Assembly (NCBI RefSeq): GCF_003097355.1 | Contig: NZ_PYUI01000008.1 | Location: 62,001-126,000, forward strand | Length of the DNA stretch: 64,000 nt | From: Arthrobacter sp. H-02-3 | Lineage (GTDB): Bacteria; Actinomycetota; Actinomycetes; Actinomycetales; Micrococcaceae | Direction of reading: 5' to 3' | Part shown: one piece after another, positions 58,765 to 64,000 of the stretch | Layout: every line of letters starts with the position of its first letter | Position numbering within the stretch: the first letter of the stretch is position 1 | Translations under genes and position numbers: made by a program | Notes under the pieces: generated by a model | The model's input: the letters and a program-made list of their open reading frames with translations, nothing else | What the model was told of the DNA's origin: nothing | Database searches by the model: none

Positions 58765-60069
58765 ATGTCAATGTCGTCATTGGGCAACAAATCAAGGTGG
58801 CCCGTGTGGCTCTGCTGGCTGGCCATGGTGCTGGACGGCTTTGACCTGGTGGTCCTCGGCACGGTCATCCCGACACTCATCAAGTCGCATGAACTTGGCT
58901 TCGACGCAATCGGGGCGACGTTCGCTGCGACCATCTCCCTGGTGGGTGTGGGGCTCGGCGCGCTCTTCATTTCCCCGCTATCGGACCGCTTCGGCCGGCG
59001 GAACCTGCTGGTGGCCTGCGTGACGTGGTTCTCCATCTTTACGATCGCCGTCGTCTTCGCACCGAACGTGGCATGGTTCAGCACGTTCCGGCTGCTTGCC
59101 GGCCTCGGCCTTGGCGCCTGCCTGCCAGCAGCGCTTGCCTACATGAACGACTACGCGCCCGCCGGAACGGCTGGAAAGTCCACCACCCGGACCATGACCG
59201 GATACCACGCCGGCGCCATTGCCACCGCGTTCCTGGCCATCATGGTGATTCCAAGCTGGCGGACAATGTTCGTTGTGGGCGGCCTGGCCGGCCTTGCCTT
59301 GGTCCCTTTCCTGTGGTTCAAGCTTCCGGAAACCCTCCCGCCGGTGCACCACGTCCCCGTAGCCGCCACGTCACCGGCCACCACTACCCCGGTCAACGCC
59401 CCGGTCCGCGCGAAGGCTGCGCCGCAAACAGCGCCGGAGGACGAGCGTGCCCGTTTCCGGGACCTGGCCCGCAAACCCTACCCGCTAATCGCCGCCGGCG
59501 TGGCCGTGGCCTCGTTCATGGGCCTGCTGCTGGTCTACGGTCTGAACACCTGGCTCCCGCAGCTCATGGCCTCCGCCGGCTATAGCCTGAACGCCGGCCT
59601 CGCGTTGCTCCTGGTCCTCAATGTCGGAGCCGTGGTGGGCCTCCTGATTGCCGGAGTCCTGGCCGACCGGCACGGCACCAAGAGGATCGTTCTGCTCTGG
59701 TTTGGCCTTTCCGCCGTGTTCCTCGCCGGTCTCAGCATCCAGATCCAGAACGAAGTGGTGCTCTACGCCGCTGTCTTTGTCACCGGCGTGTTCGTCTTCA
59801 GCTCCCAGGTCCTGGTCTACGCCTGGGTCAGCCAACTCTTCCCTGCTCGACTGCGTGGCACCGCCTTGGGCTTCGCCGCGGGCGTGGGGCGGTTGGGTGC
59901 CATTTTGGGTCCGGCCGTCACCGGCGCGCTGGTCGCCGCCGGCATCGCCTACCCGTGGGGCTTCTACGTTTTCGCCGCCGCCGCGGTCCTGGCGGTTCTC
60001 GCCCTGGCTTTCGTGCCGCAGACCATCGCCGCAACGTCCCGCACTGGTGCCGGCGTCGGGCAATCCTAG
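58765..60069 (+). CDS. pcaK: Aromatic acid:proton symporter, PcaK/BenK (AAHS) type
   Basis: The 434-residue MFS protein has 12 predicted segments with AAHS landmarks: DGFDLVVLGTVIPTLI in segment 1 (the essential DGxD/E), GALFISPLSDRFGRRNLLVA in loop 2-3, RLLAGLGLGACLPAALAYMNDYAPAG in segment 4, and a hydrophilic centre of about 60 residues. PcaK imports 4-hydroxybenzoate and protocatechuate, which fits the adjacent pobA. ATG 58765 has a GAGGTAG site; the open frame from 57871 is a shadow of the IclR gene. Its stop is shared with that of the FUSC gene (CTAG). Confidence 0.88.
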   Translation: MSMSSLGNKSRWPVWLCWLAMVLDGFDLVVLGTVIPTLIKSHELGFDAIGATFAATISLVGVGLGALFISPLSDRFGRRNLLVACVTWFSIFTIAVVFAPNVAWFSTFRLLAGLGLGACLPAALAYMNDYAPAGTAGKSTTRTMTGYHAGAIATAFLAIMVIPSWRTMFVVGGLAGLALVPFLWFKLPETLPPVHHVPVAATSPATTTPVNAPVRAKAAPQTAPEDERARFRDLARKPYPLIAAGVAVASFMGLLLVYGLNTWLPQLMASAGYSLNAGLALLLVLNVGAVVGLLIAGVLADRHGTKRIVLLWFGLSAVFLAGLSIQIQNEVVLYAAVFVTGVFVFSSQVLVYAWVSQLFPARLRGTALGFAAGVGRLGAILGPAVTGALVAAGIAYPWGFYVFAAAAVLAVLALAFVPQTIAATSRTGAGVGQS

Positions 60070-61163
60070 GTGAGGCGCCCTGGCGCAGCCATCCCGCGAC
60101 GGCCCCTCAGGCGGCGCCACGCCCCAGGCGCCAGCACGACGGCGATGCCGACGGCGGCACCGATCACGGTCTCCACGATTCTGTCGCGGAGCAGGATGCC
60201 GGGCGGTACAGGTGCCACGAGAAGCGTCGAAATCAGGGCCAGCGGCGTGACAAAGACCTGCGCCAGCATGTACTGACGCGCGATGAACATCTCAGCGCCG
60301 AACTGGCACGCGGCAATGACCAGCACCGTCTGCCACGGCGTCGGCTGCAGCAGCAGGATCCCGGCGAGCAGTACCAGTCCCACGACCGTGCCGGCGATAC
60401 GCTGGAGGCCGCGGCTCACCCGGTGCCTGGTGGTGTGCCCCACGAGTGGCACGACGGCGGCCACCATCGCCCAGTAATTGTGGCCGATCCCGAGCCATTC
60501 GCCGGCGAGGGTCCCCAGCGTTCCGGCCAGGCCCGCCGCCACGAGATAGCCCGCACTTTCCTGCCACGCGGCGCGCTTCTCAGCCGGCGTCAGGCTCACG
60601 GGCTTGGCCTTGACCCATGGGGTCCGGCGGCTCCGGGCCACGCGTGAGGACTGGCCGATCAGCAGCGAGAACGCGACCGTGAGCACGGCCACCAGCATGC
60701 ACTGCCACAGCGGGGGCTGGTTGGGGATCGACGCGATGGCCGCGAACGCGAAGATGTGGAACAGTGAACCCGAGGGACGCAGGCGCCACATGGCGACAAC
60801 CAGGGAGCAACCGCCCGCCACGACGGTGGTGGCCGCAACCAGGAGCCAGGTGGCGCCTCCTCCCGAAAGCCCGAGGAGCCCGTCCACACGGGCGGTGAGG
60901 GCGGCCAGCAGCATCACCAGGAGCATGAGTCCTCCGGCCCGCACTTGGAGCGTCAGCCGCCGGGCGTGCGGTTCATTCCTGCCGTAGATCCCGGTGAAGG
61001 CACCGAAGGAGGCGAAGATCGCCAGATCCAGCCGGCCCAGCAGCACCAGGGTTATCAGCGGGACAAAGACGCCCACGGCGCAGCGGAGGGCAACCTGGTG
61101 GTCCTTGTTGGCAGGAGCGATGGTGAACATCTCGGCGAACAGCTTCACGGTGCCGGCCTCCAT
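60066..61163 (-). CDS. FUSC family membrane protein, probable aromatic-acid exporter
   Basis: The 365-residue protein has two blocks of five or six hydrophobic segments (about 30-170 and 220-350) around a basic middle (RVARSRRTPWVKAKP). This matches FUSC-type (fusaric acid/aromatic acid exporter) proteins; VGHTTRHRVSRGLQRIAGTVVGL in the second half is a strong family block. ATG 61163 is chosen over the 61256 start. It converges with the PcaK-like gene, the two stop codons sharing the bases CTAG. It may export excess aromatic acids, a plausible counterpart to the importer. Confidence 0.78.
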   Translation of the reverse strand: MEAGTVKLFAEMFTIAPANKDHQVALRCAVGVFVPLITLVLLGRLDLAIFASFGAFTGIYGRNEPHARRLTLQVRAGGLMLLVMLLAALTARVDGLLGLSGGGATWLLVAATTVVAGGCSLVVAMWRLRPSGSLFHIFAFAAIASIPNQPPLWQCMLVAVLTVAFSLLIGQSSRVARSRRTPWVKAKPVSLTPAEKRAAWQESAGYLVAAGLAGTLGTLAGEWLGIGHNYWAMVAAVVPLVGHTTRHRVSRGLQRIAGTVVGLVLLAGILLLQPTPWQTVLVIAACQFGAEMFIARQYMLAQVFVTPLALISTLLVAPVPPGILLRDRIVETVIGAAVGIAVVLAPGAWRRLRGRRGMAAPGRLT

Positions 61164-61398
61164 AGCTTGGGGCGCCTTTCGTTGCGGTCTGTATATAACG
61201 ACGGCGGCACTGGCATCCACCGTGGATTTTACGCCGGAACGTCGCCGCTGCCGCATAGTGACCCGTTGATCGGAATCTGACGGGCACCGGCGAAGTGGTA
61301 GCGTCTATCGGTTGAATCAAGCAACTGAATCAAGCACCTGTGAATCAGACAAGCGACTCACGGCAGAGACATCCAGCAACGCACACCGGAGGTTCCCC

Positions 61399-61917
61399 AT
61401 GCTCAAAGGATTCAAGGATTTCATCCTGCGCGGCAACGTGATCGAGCTGTCCATCGCCGTCGTCGTCGGCACCGCCTTCACAGCCCTGGTCGGCGCCTTC
61501 ACCGCCAACATCGTGAACCCGATCATCGCGGCGGCCGGCGGGGTCGAGACCCAGGGCCTGGGCTTCCACATCTGGCCCGGCAACGACAAGACTTTCGTCA
61601 ACATCGGCGCTGTGGTCACCGCCTTCCTGACCTTCCTCATCACCGCCGCGGTGGTTTACTTCATCTTCGTGGCCCCCATGAACCGGATCAACAGGATGGT
61701 CAAGTACCGGTTGAGCGCAGCGGAGCCCGAGGAAGAGCCGATCCCGGCCGACACCGCGCTGCTGGCCGAAATCCGCGATCTGCTGGCCCGCCTGGCAGGC
61801 CCGGAACCCGACGGCGGCAGCGACCGTAACGTGGAGGGCAACATGGATCGCAACGGGGATGGCAACCTGGCGGGGACCGTGGACGAGGACAGTCCCCGCC
61901 ACGTGGCCAGCCGCTAG
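61399..61917 (+). CDS. mscL: Large-conductance mechanosensitive channel
   Basis: The 172-residue protein has the MscL N-terminus and first pore helix (MLKGFKDFILRGNVIELSIAVVVGTAFTALVGAF), a periplasmic loop and the second helix (VGAVVTAFLTFLIT-like AVVTAFLTFLITAAVVYFIFV). The cytoplasmic helix is present, followed by a hydrophilic tail rich in Asp, Gly and Asn that is longer than in short MscL forms. ATG 61399 has CGGAGG upstream. It opens under membrane tension to release solutes during hypo-osmotic shock. Confidence 0.93.
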   Translation: MLKGFKDFILRGNVIELSIAVVVGTAFTALVGAFTANIVNPIIAAAGGVETQGLGFHIWPGNDKTFVNIGAVVTAFLTFLITAAVVYFIFVAPMNRINRMVKYRLSAAEPEEEPIPADTALLAEIRDLLARLAGPEPDGGSDRNVEGNMDRNGDGNLAGTVDEDSPRHVASR

Positions 61918-62020
61918 ACACGTCCTGCCGCAGGCCTGCCGCGGGTAGGTCGGCAGCGGCGGTCCGAAACCGTCACCCGGCGGCAATCCGGCAGAAACAG
62001 CGGGCCGGAATCATGGGAGC

Positions 62021-62905
62021 ATGACGCGCGATGCCATTGGCAAAACCCCAGGTAAGACCTCAGGCAAGGCCCCCGGCACGACCCGGCACCCTGCCTCTTC
62101 CGAGTTGAGCTGCGAAGTGTGCGGCCAGATGCCGGAACCGACCAAGACCCGGCTGACCTTGGCGAATATCGCCGTGATGCTTCCGATCGAGTTGCTGGTG
62201 CATGCGGCGGTGGTGGGCACGCACCTGCCCTATGTTGCCAAGGTCCTGGTTCTGACGATGACCGCGACCATCCTGGTGATCTGGGTGGCGGAACCCTCGG
62301 CGGCCCGGATGCTCCGGGGCTGGCTGCACGCCCCGGCACTGCGCCACCGCAAACGGCTCGTCGCGGCGCCTGCCCTGTGGCGGGCGCGGACCATCTTGAA
62401 GGACAAGCCCGGGTCGCTGCAGAAGCTCACTCAGGCCATGGCCGGGCTGGACACCAACATTCTCAGTATCCACGTTCACCCCGTGGCCGGCGGCGTGCTG
62501 GACGAGTTCGTGCTCTCCGCACCGGGTGAAGTCCGCGAGCCCGATCTGCTCCGGGCGCTGCGGGCGGGCGGCGGTGCGGACCCGCATGTCTGGCCGACCA
62601 CGGCCCTTGCCATGGCCGACGGCCAAACCGGGGCGCTGAGCCTGGCCGCCCGGATCGCGGCCAGCCCGGAGGAGCTCCCGCTGGCGGTCGCGGAACTATT
62701 GCGGGCCCGGATCATCACGGGACAGGCCTCCGGCAGCGCCGAGGCGACCCCCGCGAACGGTACGGTCCTGAAAATTCCGACGGCGTGGCACGGGCCCATT
62801 ACGTTCTTCCGCCCCGGCGAGCCGTTCACGCCGGCCGAATCCGCCCGCGCGCACCGGCTTGCCGAACTCGCCGAGATCCTGGCGCACCGGCCGGCAGGAC
62901 TATGA
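62021..62905 (+). CDS. Membrane protein with an ACT domain
   Basis: The 294-residue protein starts with a hydrophilic segment containing a Cys pair (SCEVCGQ), then two membrane helices (about residues 47-67 and 70-90), then a short basic stretch and an ACT domain (WRARTILKDKPGSLQKLTQAMAGLDTNILSIHVHPVAGGVLDEFVLSAP, about 120-170). The C-terminal 120 residues are Ala-rich and unmatched. ACT domains bind small molecules, often amino acids, and here the domain would face the cytoplasm. The function is unknown; ATG 62021 is the only clear start. Confidence 0.75.
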   Translation: MTRDAIGKTPGKTSGKAPGTTRHPASSELSCEVCGQMPEPTKTRLTLANIAVMLPIELLVHAAVVGTHLPYVAKVLVLTMTATILVIWVAEPSAARMLRGWLHAPALRHRKRLVAAPALWRARTILKDKPGSLQKLTQAMAGLDTNILSIHVHPVAGGVLDEFVLSAPGEVREPDLLRALRAGGGADPHVWPTTALAMADGQTGALSLAARIAASPEELPLAVAELLRARIITGQASGSAEATPANGTVLKIPTAWHGPITFFRPGEPFTPAESARAHRLAELAEILAHRPAGL

Positions 62906-62959
62906 GCCGGCTCCGGCCGGACGTCAAGAATGCACAATAGGAGGCGGTCGCCCGGGCCT

Positions 62960-62984
62960 GTCATTGACTCCAGGAATCAATGAC
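62960..62984. terminator. Hairpin between the ACT-domain gene and the Wzz-like gene
   Basis: GTCATTGA and TCAATGAC pair perfectly around nine bases. It spans the end of the Wzz-like gene (stop near 62977) and lies 54 bases after the ACT-domain gene, so it could end both convergent transcripts. Confidence 0.35.
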
Positions 62985-63810
62985 TCCGGGACCGGCCTGC
63001 CGGGCCGGGCACGGTCAACAGGGAGGCCGGATCCCGCGGCTCGATGCCTGACACCACATTGTCCCGCGGATGAGGCTCATCAAGCGCTACGTCCGGGCGC
63101 GCGACGGGTGCCTTGGCGCGCTGGCGCCGGACCCTGACCGCATCTTGGGCTGGCTTCGGCTCCGCCCGCCGTCGCGCCGTGCCCAGCTCCACCGAGCGGG
63201 CGACGGAAACCGCCCCAAAGACCAGCAGCGCGCCACCGACCGCGACGATGATCAGGGTGCGCAGCCGGCTCGAGAACATCTCCTTGGCTTGGCCGGGCCC
63301 GTCCACCGGAAGCGCAGAGAACAGGTACAGCTCATCCGCGCCATTGATCGTCTGCACGTCGCGCAGGGTGGTGGTGAGTCGTTTGCCCAAGGCTAGCGCC
63401 GTATCGACTGCCTGCGCCGGCGATGTGCCGGAGGCTGCGAGCTGGAGCAGCATGCCGGAGGATGAGCTGCTGGACTGGGCCACCGTGTACTCCACTCCGA
63501 GGCCCTGCTTCTGCAGCTCTTCGGCGACGTCCTGGGATCCAAGTTTGGTGATAATCACCTGGGCCAACAAGGTACGGTCGGGGCTCCTGAGGTAGGGGTT
63601 GTCCGAGTTCAGCGCAGCCAACTGCGGACTGGCTTGCAGTTCCTGGCTGGTGGGAGTCTTGGGTGTGATCAGGGCATAGGTCATGGTCGCCTGATACGTG
63701 CGCTGCGCGAAGAACATTACGTACGCGCAGGCTGCGCACGTCAGCAGAACCATGGGAAGCGCCACCCATTTGTGCCGCCACAGGGTCTTGAGTACCGAAA
63801 TCGGGTCCAT
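62977..63810 (-). CDS. Wzz-like polysaccharide chain-length/co-polymerase protein
   Basis: The 277-residue protein has a short cytoplasmic start (MDPISVLKTLWRHKW), a first membrane segment (about 15-34), an extracytoplasmic alpha/beta region of about 145 residues with LQASPQLAALNSDNPYLRSPDRTLLAQVIITKL, and a second membrane segment (about 183-205), then a basic tail. This is the YveK/CapA type that pairs with a separate tyrosine kinase. No Walker motif is present, so the kinase is separate. ATG 63810 lies nine bases after the stop of the gene upstream. Confidence 0.82.
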   Translation of the reverse strand: MDPISVLKTLWRHKWVALPMVLLTCAACAYVMFFAQRTYQATMTYALITPKTPTSQELQASPQLAALNSDNPYLRSPDRTLLAQVIITKLGSQDVAEELQKQGLGVEYTVAQSSSSSSGMLLQLAASGTSPAQAVDTALALGKRLTTTLRDVQTINGADELYLFSALPVDGPGQAKEMFSSRLRTLIIVAVGGALLVFGAVSVARSVELGTARRRAEPKPAQDAVRVRRQRAKAPVARPDVALDEPHPRDNVVSGIEPRDPASLLTVPGPAGRSRSH

Positions 63811-63819
63811 ATTCTCTTC

Positions 63820-63999
63820 CTACCCCCGGGGAACCGGTGCCGGGAGGGCTCCGGACGGAACCTCCCGGGCCTGTTCCAGTTGATTCTTAACCATCAGCCA
63901 AGCGGTTCCTGACAGACCAATGAAAAACGGGCAAAGCAAAGCGAAAACGCCGAACGACATGGAGTCGAAAGTGCCCGACGCAACAGTGGCGATGAGTCC
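63820..63999 (-). CDS. C-terminal fragment of a probable O-antigen ligase/polymerase family protein
   Basis: Fifty-nine codons are visible before the TAG at 63820-63822; the rest lies beyond the window. The fragment ends a membrane protein: GLIATVASGTFDSMSFGVFALLCPFFIGLSGTAWLM is a loop and final helix typical of the end of O-antigen-ligase-type (Wzy/WaaL-like) proteins in actinobacterial exopolysaccharide loci, followed by a hydrophilic tail. Its place just upstream of a Wzz-like gene supports this. The call is tentative because so little is visible. Confidence 0.55.
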   Translation of the reverse strand, partial: GLIATVASGTFDSMSFGVFALLCPFFIGLSGTAWLMVKNQLEQAREVPSGALPAPVPRG

Positions 64000-64000
64000 G

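Overview
This window looks like a piece of chromosome from a high-GC actinobacterium close to Arthrobacter/Pseudarthrobacter (Micrococcaceae). The evidence is very high G+C at third codon positions, frequent GTG starts, one probable leaderless start, a 180-kDa-class NAD glutamate dehydrogenase, and branched-chain keto-acid dehydrogenase genes next to a hisC-type aminotransferase. I placed the genus from gene content and order, not from a database search. I see no rRNA, tRNA, CRISPR array, prophage or insertion sequence. The window is mostly ordinary core and metabolic DNA, rich in transporters and local regulators.

Layout. 1-1.0 kb: tail of a small Cys/His-rich protein and a DUF305 lipoprotein. 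1.1-6.0 kb: an asparagine/aspartate catabolic operon (GntR regulator, L-asparaginase, aspartate ammonia-lyase, amino-acid permease) closed by a long hairpin. 6.1-10.6 kb: a GNAT-AAA fusion, a carboxylesterase, a small HD (alarmone-hydrolase-like) protein and gluQ. 10.8-14.7 kb: two Lrp regulators, a LysE exporter and small hypothetical genes. 14.7-18.3 kb: malic enzyme with a consensus CRP/GlxR-type site upstream, a TetR regulator and an MFS carrier. 18.4-24.2 kb: an RraA-like protein and three more MFS carriers, the last with its own MarR regulator and twin operators. 24.4-30.2 kb: the mannitol PTS module (mtlD, mtlA, a TetR regulator, divergent ptsI). 30.3-33.6 kb: small proteins, then a PucR regulator divergent from alanine dehydrogenase.

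33.7-40.3 kb: an oxidoreductase and TetR pair divergent from an FMN reductase, an aminotransferase/universal-stress pair, and an acyl-CoA ligase. 40.3-45.9 kb: bkd-type E1-alpha/E1-beta/E2 operon, hisC-like gene and a YvlD-like membrane protein. 45.8-47.6 kb: a two-gene unit of a WXG100-like small protein and an alpha/beta hydrolase with a helical N-terminus. 47.8-54.9 kb: purB, a phosphatase, and the giant glutamate dehydrogenase. 55-56.5 kb: small enzymes. 56.5-61.2 kb: 4-hydroxybenzoate hydroxylation (pobA), its IclR regulator, a PcaK-like uptake carrier and a FUSC exporter. 61.4-64 kb: mscL, an ACT-domain membrane protein, and the end of an exopolysaccharide locus (Wzz-like protein and the tail of a probable O-antigen-ligase-type polymerase).

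The common theme is nitrogen and carbon scavenging: asparagine, aspartate, alanine, glutamate and branched-chain amino acids are deaminated to organic acids, malate is fed to pyruvate, and mannitol and 4-hydroxybenzoate enter central metabolism. Almost every module has a dedicated regulator, and many carry clear palindromic or iterated operator candidates; these are the most informative unexplained signals here. I did not find a convincing new multi-gene system. The best leads are the WXG-like/hydrolase pair, the GNAT-AAA fusion, the iterated repeats at 18346-18394, 32306-32335 and 47670-47699, and a family of about 60-nt intergenic hairpins.
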